DNA from: Bemisia tabaci
Lineage: Eukaryota; Arthropoda; Insecta; Hemiptera; Aleyrodidae
Direction: 5' to 3'
Length of the DNA stretch: 64,000 bases
Assembly (NCBI RefSeq): GCF_918797505.1
Contig: NC_092797.1
Span: 49,822,157-49,886,156 of the forward strand
Part shown: positions 31,745 to 42,656 of the stretch, piece after piece
How the letters are laid out: every line of letters begins with the position of its first letter
How positions within the stretch are numbered: position 1 is the stretch's first letter
Made by a program: the position numbers and the translations under genes
The notes under the pieces: model-generated
What the model was told of the DNA's origin: nothing
What the model saw: only the letters and a program-made list of their open reading frames with translations
Database searches by the model: none

Positions 31745-32789
31745 ATAATAGCCTGTATCGCCGCGTTCCGCCCGTTCGGGCTGAATATCGGGCGGAAAAA
31801 CGCTGACTAAACAGATTGGGAGTTGGCATTTCGGAAGCCGAGTCCGAACGATAAACAGAAGTTATTTTTCACGTCCGAGTTTCGGGGCGTACGCTACGCT
31901 CCCTCGCCCTCGCCCGGAAAAAAAACGCCGTGTGAACGAACGGACGTTGATATATTTCCTTTTAAAAAACACGATTTTTTTTGGAAAAAATGGGTTTGCT
32001 TTCTTTGATTTTTCTGAAAACTTATGATCTACTGACTTTGTTGTGTCCGTCGGTGGCTAATAATTGAATCGAGCTTTTTATCCAGCCTCACAGTCATATC
32101 GGAGATTGAAATTTCGAGCGCTTTCTCAATTTTTGACAAGGAAATGTTTTTGAATTTGTGCGTAGGTAAATGTCTCCCGTAAAATGTTTTATCAGCTCAT
32201 TTTTTTAATTTCTTTTTTTTTTAGTTTTTTTGTGCTGAAATTGCGTTTTCGTCGACATTGCTTCATTTCCTAGAAATACAGCGTATCCAAACGTTTTAAA
32301 TTTAACATGATGCTAGGAATTTCGAAGTGCATGTGAGAGTCTGATCAGTTGTTCCTTTCTAAGGGCTGGAAAGTGCAGAAACCTCCCTAAAAAAATCAAA
32401 AAAATCTGGTATTTCTTCAACATTTGCCTATTTTCTTACGCATTCAACAAAATTTCCAAATGTTCATTTATACATATCTTAACATTTTGTGTAATGAGTA
32501 TACCATTTTTAAAAATGAATATTTTATTAAAGGAAAGTTCGGGAACTACCTAACTCTGAGAATTTCAAAAATTCAGTCTCGTACAGAAAAACGGATTGCA
32601 AGACCAGACAAGCCGCCAACTCTTGCAATTTCTCTCTTTATTTTTTAAAAAAAGGGGTTTTCCCCTTCCACAAAATTACCATCAGCGAATCCCGTTCTTT
32701 TTAAAAATGGCCCATCTACGAAGTCCTCAACACCTTCCCTTCTCTTGCCAAAGCGAAAACTTTCGCACCACCGCCTGACAGTCTATAAA
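31745..32789. other. Unassigned AT-rich sequence
   Basis: AAAAACGCCGTGTGAACGAA at 31921 resembles the left subterminal block of CTGCCG MITEs, and AAAGGAAAGTTCGGGAAC at 32532 may be the far side. Too decayed to call an element. No gene recognised. Confidence 0.35.
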
Positions 32790-33130
32790 AATGATTAATA
32801 ACATTCGCCAAAATCATTCTCAAACTCCGAAGAACCATCGGCTTCCATCAATTCGTTCCCGTTTTTGCACCCCCCCCCCCCCCCCGAAAAGTTGAGTCGT
32901 TTTCGAACGAAACGGTCCCTCAGCCAACTTTTATTTCCTCGTGCGTCGTCTTCGGTCTGATACATTAATAACCTGCGCCAAAAAAATTTTCAACCCCGCA
33001 AAGACTATTGGCTCCCATCTATTTTTTCCGTTGCTTGCAATTTTCCTCTCTCGGACTCAGGTCGTTTTCGAACTAAACGATCCATTACTCGATTTCCAAC
33101 TGCTCTTACGTCGTTCTTCCCTCGGTTTCG
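32790..33130. repeat. Diverged ~166-bp tandem duplication
   Basis: Two units share GCCAAAA...TTTTCAA, GGCT(T/C)CCATC, GTCGTTTTCGAAC and TCGTTCTTC-like blocks about 166 bp apart. The first unit contains a C16 run at 32870-32885. Composition is mixed and no function is evident. Confidence 0.5.
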
Positions 33131-33529
33131 GGAAGCGAGGATGGAGAACTTGGAGCGGAACGGGAGAGCGTATATCGGGATCCGTGGCCGGATTTACAAG
33201 CTCGGGAGCCCGAGCGCCCGAGTTCAACGAACCTGCAACCCGCCGAGCACGCAGACCGTCGCGTCGTCGCTTGATAAACTACCCGAATCCGAACCCGAAA
33301 GCGACTGCCGAATGGCGAGTGGCGAATACCCTCCAACTACTGTCAAGTGCACAACTTTCAACTTAGCCTCTCAACCCGCGACTCGATTCAAGTGCCGTCA
33401 CGCACGCACACACTCGAAACCGCACTCGAATACGCGAGCAGCCCTTCTTTATTTTACCGCCCTCCCCGCCGGAGACAATATATTTTCGGGGTTGCAGACG
33501 TCAAGGCGAACCTGAAAAGATGGGGGATT
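33131..33529. other. Unassigned GC-rich patch
   Basis: CpG-rich sequence with overlapping plus-strand frames of 124 and 141 residues, neither with a known domain. Could be a promoter-proximal or untranslated exon region. I found no convincing splice junction. Confidence 0.3.
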
Positions 33530-33815
33530 TTGCCGCAGGTCAGGGGAATTGTCAGCTTGTAGAGGAGATCGTAGTTACGTGTACTTGTTACCCAGGCAAA
33601 TAAATCGGCAACTATGAAAAAATTAAAATTTCTACCAAAATTACCTGAAAAAATACGTCTCTTGTTTTCTATAAACGCGCAGCAGTGTAAGGCTCACCGT
33701 TCCGAAAGAAGCCGAGCAGCTTCTTTTTTCTTCAAAAAGCGAGGGAATTTTGCCAAAATTAATCAGGGAATTATGCCTCTAGTCAGGGATTTCTCTTTTT
33801 AGAATTGATAGGGAA
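33530..33815. repeat. Word-repeat fragment
   Basis: GGTCAGGGGAATTGTC, GAGGGAATTTTGCC, AATCAGGGAATTATGCC, GTCAGGGATTTCTC and GATAGGGAATTTTG recur over about 280 bp. Related to 34517-35070. No CAGGG...CCCTG ends found. Confidence 0.55.
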
Positions 33816-34139
33816 TTTTGATATGTTAGCTTAATTTCCGCCCTGATTTTAATGTAGAGACTTAGCTCTGCTATCCACACTATTTTGTGGAATTTACGTT
33901 CGGAAGTCAACGCTCAGATTCGCCTATAATGATAATTAATGATCTTGAGTTGAGAAATTGGTGTAGCGATCTCAACCTAAATTGCAAAAACTCACTCGGC
34001 AAAGTGCTCATCGCGACATTCACCAGTCATCATTGTCGTCAGACATCAATTTTATGCTCTACAAGCTATAATCACCATTAGGCAGAAAGTAGCGTGGACC
34101 TGCAGTATCTCGTGGACAGGATACCACAGGGCTAATAAG

Positions 34140-34245
34140 TCCGACTTTGGAGGATGACCACATTCAGGAAAAACTCCGAAAACAGGGAAAAGGTAGGGGG
34201 AGGGGGTGGATCCGGGAAAAGTTGGAGAGTACTCAAAAGTCAGGA
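34140..34245. repeat. Word-repeat fragment
   Basis: AAACAGGGAAAAGGTAGG, GGATCCGGGAAAAGTTGG and AAAAGTCAGGAGAAAAAC are variants of the same word. Fragmentary. Confidence 0.45.
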
Positions 34246-34516
34246 GAAAAACAGAGGAGCTTTAGACGCTCAACTTTCTACACTGAATATTGTTGGGAAG
34301 TGCGAGGGGTTGAAAACGGTGCTACGGAAAAAGTTAGTGACAAAGTTTATTTGATCGTGGATTTTATTCCAACACTAAGCACTTCACTCACTACAATCTT
34401 GAAGCTCTTAATAATTACCATGGACTGTTTAAGTGTTACGTTTGCTTTTTTCCGGGTTTCGTTGCCTCTCGTAATTCATAAGTAACGCAAACCTGAACTT
34501 TCGGGGAATTATACGT

Positions 34517-35070
34517 CAGGGTTACCGGCGGCTTGGAAAACCGGGAAAATCACGGGATGTCAGGGATTTTACTGCGACCGGGAATAGTCAGGGAATTTCA
34601 TACACACCTTCACTGAAACATGTCACTGATCTTCGAACTGTTTAAACCATATCTTATTTTATTTTGTTTTGTTTTAAAATTCCTGTACATGAAAGCTGCA
34701 ATTATAGCCATAATACAGGCCAAAAAAAAAAAAATACAAAAACAGCAAATTAGCATGAAGCATAATCTTTCAGGAGCAATTCATCAATACTGTAAAACGC
34801 TTCTTGAAGTAGGAGGTGTTTCAGCTCCAACATGAAACACCTCCTACTTCAAGAAGCGTCTACTTTCTGATCATTATTAAGGCTTGTCATCTCTTAACCA
34901 GCTACTTCGTGGCTTTTTCCATAATTTGATCTCGATACAAGAAAATTTTGTAAATTTTGGTTGAGAGGTCATGGAAAGTCAGGGAATTATATCATTTTGG
35001 AGTCAGGGAAGAGCAAAAATAGTCGGGAAAAATCAGGGAATTTTAAGATGAAGAAATTGTGGCAACCCTG
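34517..35070. mobile_element. CAGGGTTGCCAC hAT-like word-repeat element
   Basis: The left end is CAGGGTTACCGGCGG and the right end TTGTGGCAACCCTG. Eight-bp flanks TTATACGT and TTAAACGT match in seven positions, in keeping with hAT insertions. Both ends carry repeated GTCAGGGAATTTT words, with CCGGGAAAATCACGGGATG nearby. These are plausible subterminal transposase sites by analogy with hAT elements. No transposase ORF. A perfect hairpin lies at 34797-34859. Confidence 0.72.
34797..34859. repeat. Perfect 27-bp hairpin
   Basis: ACGCTTCTTGAAGTAGGAGG plus TGTTTCA is followed by a 9-base loop and its exact complement. No mismatch in 27 bp. It lies inside the element at 34517-35070. A transcript would form a perfect stem. 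It may equally be a recent template-switch palindrome. Confidence 0.92.
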
Positions 35071-35569
35071 TTAAACGTTCCAAACCCCTGAAAAGTCAGG
35101 GAATTTTTAAATCCTAGGAAACTTGTCACCTTGTACAACTATCTCCTTGATCTCGTGCTCACCGTCGAAACGGGCCGCTTTTATTCTCTCCTATCCAATT
35201 TTTTATAGCGCACTTTACGGCGAACGCCCCATTTTTCTCACTCGAAACATAGACCAACCGCCGAACTTGCCAGTATCGTGGTTTCGAGGATGAAGCGAAA
35301 CTCGTTGTTACGTGAAATATGATTTTCTCGCTTGCGCGTCATTTATTATCTGAATGGAGGTCATCAATCAAAATTTTCGGGTAAAAACCGTACGCTCCCG
35401 GCAACAGGCAATTTTGGCCTTAAAGATCGTGTCCTCCTCCTCCAGTTTCATGCTTTGAAATGTGCGGAATGGGTATACGGCTTCGTCGGCAAATGCCAAA
35501 AGCGCCGGTCTATACGCAAAAAAGTGAGCTGCTGATGAAATAAGGGCTGTATTAACAGAAATGCATTTT
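35071..35569. other. Word remnant, then unassigned
   Basis: GAAAAGTCAGGGAATTTTTA at 35091-35110 is one more word. The rest has no recognisable gene or repeat. Confidence 0.4.
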
Positions 35570-35910
35570 CAGGGTGTCTAGCATCAGGATTTTCCCGATT
35601 CTATCAGGATTTGAGGTCAACCAGGATTTAATCCCGATTTCATCAGGATTTGAGGAAAAATTGATCGTAAAATCAGGATTTGAGGAAAAATTGATCGTAA
35701 AATCAGGATTTGAGAATATTCGGCCGTCCGCTTATTTTCCGTTAATTATTCAGTTTCCGTCCGTCAATGTTTCTCCGTAAAAATCAGGATTTTGAAAAAT
35801 TATAAAATCAGGATTTAGCAGTCAAAAATCAGGATTTGGAAAAATTGTGAAATCAGGATTTAGCAATCAAAAATCAGGATTTCCCAAAATGAAAAAAAAA
35901 AAACTAGAAA
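35570..35910. mobile_element. CAGGGTGTCTA element, ATCAGGATTT words
   Basis: Begins CAGGGTGTCTAGCATCAGG. About ten ATCAGGATTT words follow. A 31-bp unit (TGAGGAAAAATTGATCGTAA...) is duplicated in tandem at 35652-35713. The right end is missing where a TTGGACTGC-type MITE begins. Confidence 0.72.
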
Positions 35911-36049
35911 AACTGATTTTGCAATAAGGAACCACTATTTATGGCTCATTTCAGAAACAACATACATACCATTGGTTTCTCTATGCAGATATGTGCCTTT
36001 ATCAGAGAGCCAGAGGCAGTGGTTCCTTATTGCAAAATGTAATCCAATT
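35911..36049. mobile_element. TTGGACTGCATTTTGCAA-family MITE, copy 3
   Basis: TTTTGCAATAAGGAACCACT pairs with AGTGGTTCCTTATTGCAAAA. Inner GGCTCATTTCAGAAACAA and TTTCTCTATGCAGATATGTG match the family. This copy is the clearest palindrome of the group. Confidence 0.75.
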
Positions 36050-36189
36050 GTAGTTCTCGGAACAGTCTCTTTTCTCAGGCGGATCCGTTTGGTGTGTGTT
36101 GCGATCGAGGGAGCTTCAAAGGAATCCTTAAAATAGCATCATTAAAAATACAATTTTTACGAATCCTGAGCCAATTCAACAGCATAACT

Positions 36190-36439
36190 GTACCATGTTC
36201 AGCATAAAGAAACCAAGCTACATCAGCTATTGCCAAAGTCAACGGGGCAATTTAATTTTTTCAAGAGAACGTTGGATTCCTTTTAAAATTTTAAGAAGTT
36301 TGCTTCGTACTATGTAGAGGAGTCACTAAAATTTGCACAAACATCTGCACAACCAAATTCATGAACAAAATTGAATTTCCCAATTAAATTTGGCACTAGC
36401 TGATGATGTGGCTTGGTTTCTTTTTGTTTAGCGCGGTCC
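36190..36439. mobile_element. GGACCGCGTT-family MITE, copy 4
   Basis: Left end decayed (ACCATGTTCAGCATAAAG), then GAAACCAAGCTACATCAGC. Right ...TTTCTTTTTGTTTAGCGCGG then TCC. About 250 bp. Confidence 0.7.
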
Positions 36440-37739
36440 AAACATGCTCTCTCACAGAAATTAAGTAGCCGAAATTTTGAAACGTCACCATTGCGGTGCC
36501 GTAGTTTCACCGTAAGTACGATTCGTAACACAGCCGAAATCCAACCCTCTCCGTCAGAAAACCCTCTTTGAGGCAACGTTCAAACGTTGTTGAGAACGGA
36601 GGATCATGCGCACACACTGTTTACTCATTTAAAATGCGCTTAAGCAGTGTCTTGCGAATTTGCAGGCATATTTAAATGAAAGAGGTTTCTTAAACGGAAA
36701 AAAATAAAGAATAAAAAGCCAAGCGTAATCCTGAGGTAATCTGTACGCGTTATGTGAACAAAAACGGGATCCGTTACATCAGTCCGTCGCGCTGAACGTA
36801 ATTCATGCGGATGATCCTTCAAAACAGCTACAAAAACAAATAACTTTATAACAGTGTTGCCTGGTCACGAATCTCAACCGAAACCAGAGGTCCTCGCCGC
36901 CTGAAATTTATTTTCCCCCAACAAGTTGGCAAAACAGCGCGGCAGTAAATCCACTTGAGCTGAACTAATGGCAGGAGGGGTTTTTCACAAGTAGCGAGTA
37001 ACTTCCTGTGGGGCGTACGTTTGCACAGCTCCTTAAGTCTTTCTTCCGAGTAAATATTTTTACGTTTCAAGTTCCACGAAATTTCCCGAGGTTTCCCGGA
37101 TGCTCTTAGTCACTGAGCGATTCGAATTACCCGCCTGAAAATTTTTCCGACTTAACCGTTTCGAACGACAGCATTGAGGCTATGTTGTGCGAGTAAATTT
37201 TCTCAGAAATTGCACGATTGTACTCGGAAATCCAAGAATTGACGGCAACTTAAAAGCGTTTGTTTCCTCTGCATTCCAGAGAGAGAGGCAAAGAATATGT
37301 GCATAATATGTTCATTCTAGTGCACTCGGGCCCTGAAAGAATTTCAGTGTGTGTTGCGATACAATTATTTTCTCAAAGCGCTGAATTTTTTTGACTTATT
37401 GAGGAGTAGAGTGGATCAGAAGGAGAAGGAAATTTTTTTGAAACTTTACTCAAATTTTTGCCACACGTCCAATTTGTTCTTGACGGTCGGCTTTAGTCAC
37501 ACTGATTTCGTTGTCGGCGGAAACGAGGAGCTGGAATCCACTGATTCTAGTCTTAGTTTTTAACACTATTTGCTGCTTATTGAGTTGATTTGTTCGGTTT
37601 CATCGTGTTTCAAACGCGTTTCTCGCGAAATAGTGACGAGAAGTTATGTTTGATGATGTATCCAAATCCTTACCCTTATGACGATTCATTGTGTGGTAAA
37701 GATAGAGTTTTTGACATTTATGATTTCTTTCTCGTAATT
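36440..37739. other. Unassigned sequence
   Basis: Several short frames (36310-36576 - begins inside the MITE; 37351-37563 +) without motif. No repeats identified in 1.3 kb, one of the quieter stretches of the window. Confidence 0.4.
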
Positions 37740-37861
37740 CGTCGCTCTCCTGACGAAAAGGCGTAACTGCCTTTCGTGATGAGTCCTGTTGTCCATTTAA
37801 CTCAATGATTTCCCGGGCTCATCTCAATGTGTAGGTACGCCCCCTTGTCAGCCAAGCGAAG
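37740..37861. mobile_element. CGTCGCTCC 122-bp palindrome, copy 4
   Basis: Starts CGTCGCTCTCCTGACGAAAA and ends ...CCTTGTCAGCCAAGCGAAG. AATT flanks both ends. Exactly 122 bp. Confidence 0.85.
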
Positions 37862-37910
37862 AATTGAGCGACGTTAACCAAAATCATCTTTACTGCTATT
37901 GATGCCTCCT

Positions 37911-38070
37911 AATTGGACTGCAATTTATAATTCCAATTAGAAACTACAATTTCCAAGCCATAAGCCATCCATTAAAACACTTATGTGCATCGGTAAACCA
38001 ATGGTGCATATACGTTGTTTTTAGACTGAGTCAAATGTTGCAGGTCCTAACTAAACAATTTAGTCCAATT
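37911..38070. mobile_element. TTGGACTGCATTTTGCAA-family MITE, diverged
   Basis: AATTGGACTGCAATTTATAA at the left. CAATTTAGTCCAATT at the right. Inner AACACTTATGTGCAT and GTTGTTTTTAGACTGAG are family-like in inverted order. Low identity. Confidence 0.5.
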
Positions 38071-38141
38071 TCGTATTACGTTTCTACAGCTTAAAAGAAT
38101 ATCTAGTAACATTTCGGCTTGAAATTGTATGGATCGACATA

Positions 38142-38396
38142 TCGACGGCGTAAGTCGGCAATCACATATCTCGTTTACGGTGTCTGAAAATCTCCGCCTC
38201 CATGTTGTTTTTTTAAAGGAGAACAAATTGGCATCATTCCTTGAAGTTCATGCAGAATTTTCTTCGTACGGAGAAGAAAAATCACGGCAGTTTTAAAGAA
38301 TTGCCGTCGAGTAGTTTTTCGTTTAAAAAATAAAGTATGTTAGGAAGTCTGCGACGTCGCAAACCGAGTTAAGTGATTGCCGACTTACATCGTCGG
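38142..38396. repeat. Foldback with CGTAAGTCGGCAATCAC arms
   Basis: GACGGCGTAAGTCGGCAATC pairs with GATTGCCGACTTACATCGTC. Interior phrases (ATCTCCGCCTCC, AAAGGAG, TATGTTAGGAAGTCTGCGAC) match the CGACGGTGAAACTGC family, so this is a subfamily with different ends. Confidence 0.72.
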
Positions 38397-38568
38397 TGTC
38401 CTTTCTAAACAAAGGAAAATTCTCTAAAAGTTTCAAAGCTTTATGCTGCTGAGTTTTTGGGCAAAAAAGAAAAATCAGGACATGTGAAATGCAGTTAAGT
38501 TGTATCCGGTCAAAGCCATCTAATTTGTGTTTAATTTTGCGTGCAGTAAGTTCCCCTCGGTCTCCGTG

Positions 38569-38733
38569 CAGTGGCGTGGCGTGCTTTGCGATATATCGAT
38601 TGGTATGCCATTTAAACCTATGGTGAAGAATCGATTTTTAGGGTGTTCGCTGCGAACACCCTGTTTATCGATCATTTTCCATAGGTTTAAATGGCATAAC
38701 AATCGATTAATCGCAATTCACGCCACGCCACTG
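38569..38733. mobile_element. CAGTGGCGTGGCGTG-family MITE, copy 3
   Basis: Perfect-looking ends CAGTGGCGTGGCGTGCTTTG and ...CACGCCACGCCACTG. Core AGGGTGTTCGCTGCGAACAC followed by CCT. 165 bp. Flanking 8 bp do not match. Confidence 0.82.
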
Positions 38734-38793
38734 CTCGGCTCGTACCGCAGTTGGGAAAGACAGGTCCTAGACACGAACCTACCACCAACTCAA

Positions 38794-38882
38794 TTATGCC
38801 AAGGAAAAAAGCCGTATGTACCATCAAATGTCGCCAAATTTTTCCCGATGAAGTATTCATTTTTGACGAAAGTCATGAATAG
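38794..38882. repeat. Left fragment of CTGCCG MITE
   Basis: ATGCCAAGGAAAAAAGCCGT then ATGTACCATCAAATGTCGCC match the left ~90 bp of the family. The remainder is absent. Confidence 0.55.
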
Positions 38883-39309
38883 ACCGAATTCTATACTGGT
38901 TCAATGTATCACTTGGTCTCAAACATCAGAACACAGCTTTAACCCAAAGTTTAGGATTTAAGTTATAAAAGCTGAAAAAGAGGAAATTCCTTACCATTTC
39001 TCATTTTTTCTATGCCATGTAGTACTCAAAAGAATACAAAATTAATTTAAAACAAGCAGTGAACTCCAACACAATGTGTTGATAAGGCGCGTCATTAACT
39101 CGCACATATCAACCCCTTTAGTTTTCATTTACAGAGATTTCTAAATAGGCAAACAGCACAACAAGAGAATTCACGATCCAACACTGCGAGGTCAAAGACG
39201 CACCTTGACGAGACCGTGTATTGTGAAAGTAGAAAGCTATTCGATCGAATTTAAGTTTTTTGATCTGCCTCAAGCAAAATCTTATCAGATTCTCGAGGAA
39301 AAGTGCTAC
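38883..39309. other. Unassigned sequence
   Basis: No gene or repeat recognised. Confidence 0.4.
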
Positions 39310-40345
39310 GGAATAATTTAAGCGAAGAAAGGAAAAATTCTGTCGAACTCCTAGAAGATAAAGTCGATTTAAAGGTATTTTGGGGCTAAAATACCCAAAT
39401 CACCGGTAGTAAAAATCCCGTTATATTATTGAAAAGAAATTGACTCGATATAAATGCAATTGCATTAAACACGTCTTGATTTTGTTATTTTAAACGTCTT
39501 TTCATGCAAAGAAGTTCAACCATGTCGTTGCTTTATTCATTCATGAATTGAAAGTAAGCAATCTACATCCCGAAAATCTACTGATTTGCCGTAAAAAATT
39601 GCAGAAACTTGATATACCAGGTCGATGCACCCACTCGTTGAATTTACCAACCAATTTCGTGAGTGCAGATGTGTAAAAATCAATATGCTATAGTCATTTT
39701 GGGTGCATTTATTTTTCATGAAACAATAATAATTTCAATCCCGAAAAACCATCAATTTTCCGTATAAAATCGAAAAAATCAAAATATGTCGACTCCCCGA
39801 CGTGAAAATTAGATTCTACGTGTGTAAATACTTATGTATCGATATGCTGAACAGAAACTATGTGTGGACACAGTCAGAAGCCCGCGGCAACATTAATTCA
39901 ACAGAAAAACTGTAAAAATTAGATCGGATTTTAGCCGCTTTGCCCGCCTCTCCTCGTTACTTACAACAAACCGTTCTTACACTCATCTCAAAATTTTTCT
40001 CAGAGCTTTGGGTTATTATCAGCTTCCATTTAAACTCCAGTTCGATGGCCGAATCGGCTGCCAAAAAAGCAAGCCACTGTTGAAGGGTTCTATGAGAAAT
40101 TCGTGATATTATCGACTCTCAGGAAATCACCCCATGGCTAAAATTGGTGGTATAAATGTTTAAGTGCTTAAAATAATCGTATTCAAGAAACTAAGGAATT
40201 AAACTATGGATTCAATTTCTTTTTAACAATATAACGGGATTTACTACCAGTGATTTAGCTATCATAGCCCCAGAATACTTTTAAAGCGCCTTTACGTTCC
40301 AGAATCTTGACGGATTTTTTTTTTTTTTTCTTTTTTGCTTAAACG
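39310..40345. repeat. Long inverted repeat, ~1 kb
   Basis: Left arm 39310-39455 (TATTTTGGGGCT, CCGGTAGTAAAAATCCCGTT) pairs with right arm 40195-40345 (AACGGGATTTACTACCAG, AGCCCCAGAATA). Identity is moderate. The spacer holds a diverged direct duplication of about 174 bp (near 39564 and 39738, shared TCCCGAAAA and TCAATATGCT-like words). No ORF. Confidence 0.6.
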
Positions 40346-41594
40346 ATTCAAGAGACATTGTAGTTAAGAGTATAAAGATTTTTCGATTTGGACGTATAAA
40401 AAATGTTTAACTCGTTCAGGCACACCGTGTATTGTATGGAGTACTGCTGTTATTCGACCGTTGTCTTCAGGTCAAAATTCTTACAAAGAAGCCCCTTGCA
40501 AGAGGGGAATTTTTGTAATTTCTCCCAGTTTTTTCAGCGTTAGGTATATAAATGAATTGCTTGTCAAATTCTGAGGTCAATTATATTTAATTGTAATTTA
40601 TACTTTCTTTTTTCCCCATCATTTTATTTTTCGTATCGAGAAGTCGAGGTTTTGTTGATTTCTTCGGATTTCGATTACTGTAACTTCTCTTCTATTCGGC
40701 CGATTTTTATGAATGAGGTCTCTTTTTATTTGTGTTTTAACGGAGAGTAAGGAAAAAATTGCTAAATACACGCGAAACAATTTTTTTTTAAAATTGGATG
40801 AATCCTAGCGTGACGGTGAAATGGTTAATGAAGCGTGAGTAATTGGGGTACGGGTATCGGCCGCGTTGGGACCCAAGGCGGCCCAAGGCCTATTGTTCTT
40901 CGTGACGCCGACGCAGTGATCAGGAGCGTGGGGAAGAGAGGGCTGAGTGGACTCCTGTATGAGCCACGTTTAGAAAATGGTCTAATGAGTCTCGAGGCTC
41001 ATCACAGATTGCACTTACCACTATCCTGCTGGCCCCGGCTATCAGAGCAAGGAGTACCAACTTTTGAAAAGGATAACAGTGGTGTGGAGATATGTCAAAG
41101 CAACGTTTTGAACAAAACGGAGTGAGTGAAATTCTCATTCAAGGAGTGCCGAACTGGTCAGCCATCCTCGAATCAGTTCGCTTGCTTCCGCTTATATATG
41201 CATATTTTAAATCAGCGCGCCCTACTCTTAGGCTTTTTTTAAAAAAACCAAGTAACGTAGACTCTTGGTATTCACTGCACATAAACTAGCGAGCCCCAGA
41301 ATGAGAAACAACTTTAAATCATAATTATTGACGGATAAATAAACTTTTTACACGCTTTGGAAAATCTCAGAAGTTCGCGGTAGTCACTTTTCGGTAAGGA
41401 ACTAAGGGACTCGGTTATTGTATCGAGCAGGGTTCGAAACGATCGCAAAGGCGGTATACTACGTATACGCGCCAAAAATCCGTTATCACAACTACCTCGA
41501 AAGACTTTTGAGTCTATGTTCACATAATGAACCAATCGATCCCGATACAATTGCAGCGATAGAACGCCTGTTAGATGTATCGAATACGCTCTAT
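40346..41594. other. Unassigned, with a GC-rich 96-residue frame
   Basis: 40835-41125 (+) is open for 96 codons in a locally GC-rich patch but matches no family I recognise. The minus frame 41314-41667 overlaps a diverged duplication. Neither is called as a gene. Confidence 0.35.
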
Positions 41595-41988
41595 ACTTTT
41601 TCTTGCCATTTCGAGGCACCTGGGATAAAATTGCGTTTATAATCCGCCGAAAAATTCTAGGGAACATACTTTGACCGCGTCAAGACGAAAGGAACCAAGC
41701 CACATCAGCTATTGCTAAATTTAATAGGCATTCTAATTGTTTACGTAAAATCGGTTGTGCGGAATTTCGGTGCAAATTTCGGTGAATTTTTTACATAGCA
41801 CGAAGCAAATTCCTAAATATTTTCTGAGAAATCCGCAAAAGCGTTCTCTTGTAAAAAATTGAATGCCCAGTTAAAGTTACCAGCAGTTGATGTGGCCTAG
41901 TCCCTCTCTACTAAACGCGGTCCACTTTTCCTTGCCATTTCTAGACACTTGAGATGAAATTGCGTTTATAATCCTCCGAAAAATTCTC
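41595..41988. repeat. 65-bp diverged direct repeats around a MITE
   Basis: 41595-41659 and 41924-41988 align over 65 bp with about eight mismatches (shared AAATTGCGTTTATAATCC and CCGAAAAATTCT). The right copy abuts the GGACCGCGTT MITE end. The left copy ends 12 bp before it. Confidence 0.8.
41672..41923. mobile_element. GGACCGCGTT-family MITE, copy 5
   Basis: Left TGACCGCGTCAAGACGAAAG then GAACCAAGCCACATCAGC. Right CTCTCTACTAAACGCGGTCC. About 252 bp. Lies between 65-bp direct repeats. Confidence 0.76.
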
Positions 41989-41989
41989 G

Positions 41990-42108
41990 CAAGGGAAGAA
42001 TAGGGAAAAAAAGGAAAATACTCGTAAGTTTTCTCGAGAATTCATAGTTTTTCAGCCTAAATTTGGCAACGCCTAATTTTCATAGGGCATTCTTCCTGAG
42101 CGCGGCAG
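41990..42108. repeat. Right half of CTGCCG MITE
   Basis: TTTGGCAACGCCTAATTTTC, ATAGGGCATTCTTCCTGAGC and GCGGCAG match the right half of the family. The left half is displaced or lost beside the MITE and duplication at 41595-41988. Confidence 0.65.
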
Positions 42109-42466
42109 AACACACTGATCCTGTCTTCCGCTGAGAACTTTTCCATCCATCCATCCGCCCCGGGGGAGAGGGAAACCCAGCGAGCCTCTGCGCCCCCCTC
42201 TGCCCCCCATCCCCCTTTTTTGGACCGTCGGAATAATGACGGCGAGGAACTTGGTGAGGCCCAATGCCTCCGGGAATTCAGCTCCCCGTTGTGCGTTGCG
42301 GGGCCGCGTAATATTTTTACAGCGCGCGTCTGTTTTTTCCCCGGCATCAACAAAGGGATGAATTTTGAAAAAAGGTAGCTTAAGCTTTCTCGCGCGCGGT
42401 GACGCTTTTTACACGTAGTAGCTGACGATTAAGAGCGTGCCTCCTGTCCTAGAACGAGGTTGCCCT
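42109..42466. other. Unassigned GC-rich patch
   Basis: High CpG with CCCC and GGGG blocks. Minus-strand frames here look like composition artefacts. No splice or domain evidence. Confidence 0.35.
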
Positions 42467-42656
42467 GTTTTTTTTTTCTTCTTCTTTTTTTCTTCTAATT
42501 GAAATCAAGAGCTGGAGCCTTCTCCAGGATGGACCCGTCTCACAATCAGTAGAACTACCCGTCAGTTCTGAGAAAATTTGACACCACTAACGGGATTGGA
42601 ACCCGGGACCTATTGACCTAGAGTCAGACACGCTGACCACTAGGTCATACCGGCCG
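42467..42656 (-). mobile_element. tRNA-derived SINE
   Basis: Read on the minus strand, it opens GGCCGGTATGACCTAGTGG, a tRNA-like head with an A box (TGACCTAGTGG, 42637-42647). A B box follows (GGTTCCAATCC, 42594-42604) within CCCGGGTTCC. About 90 bp of unrelated body and an A-rich tail with AAG units (42468-42497) come next. The head cannot fold into a proper anticodon arm, so this is a SINE or tRNA pseudogene rather than a functional tRNA. Pol III transcription is expected from the boxes. Flanking duplications were not found. Confidence 0.72.

Noticed and set aside
32941..33366. 141-residue open frame in GC-rich DNA
   Set aside because: It overlaps a diverged tandem repeat at its start and has no domain or splice support. 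GC-rich DNA lengthens frames by chance.
34797..34859. Intrinsic bacterial-type terminator or canonical microRNA
   Set aside because: There is no U tract, the genome is eukaryotic, and the perfect stem lacks the mismatches typical of animal microRNA precursors. Kept only as a hairpin.
40835..41125. 96-residue GC-rich coding exon
   Set aside because: It looks compositionally coding-like, but I recognise no family and found no convincing splice sites. Left as unassigned.
41314..41667. 117-residue minus-strand gene
   Set aside because: Half of it lies in a 65-bp duplicated block and it has no motif; its mirror frame on the plus strand is equally open.
42594..42656. Functional tRNA gene
   Set aside because: A and B boxes are present, but the anticodon stem does not pair properly and an unrelated body with A-rich tail follows, so SINE or pseudogene is the better call.
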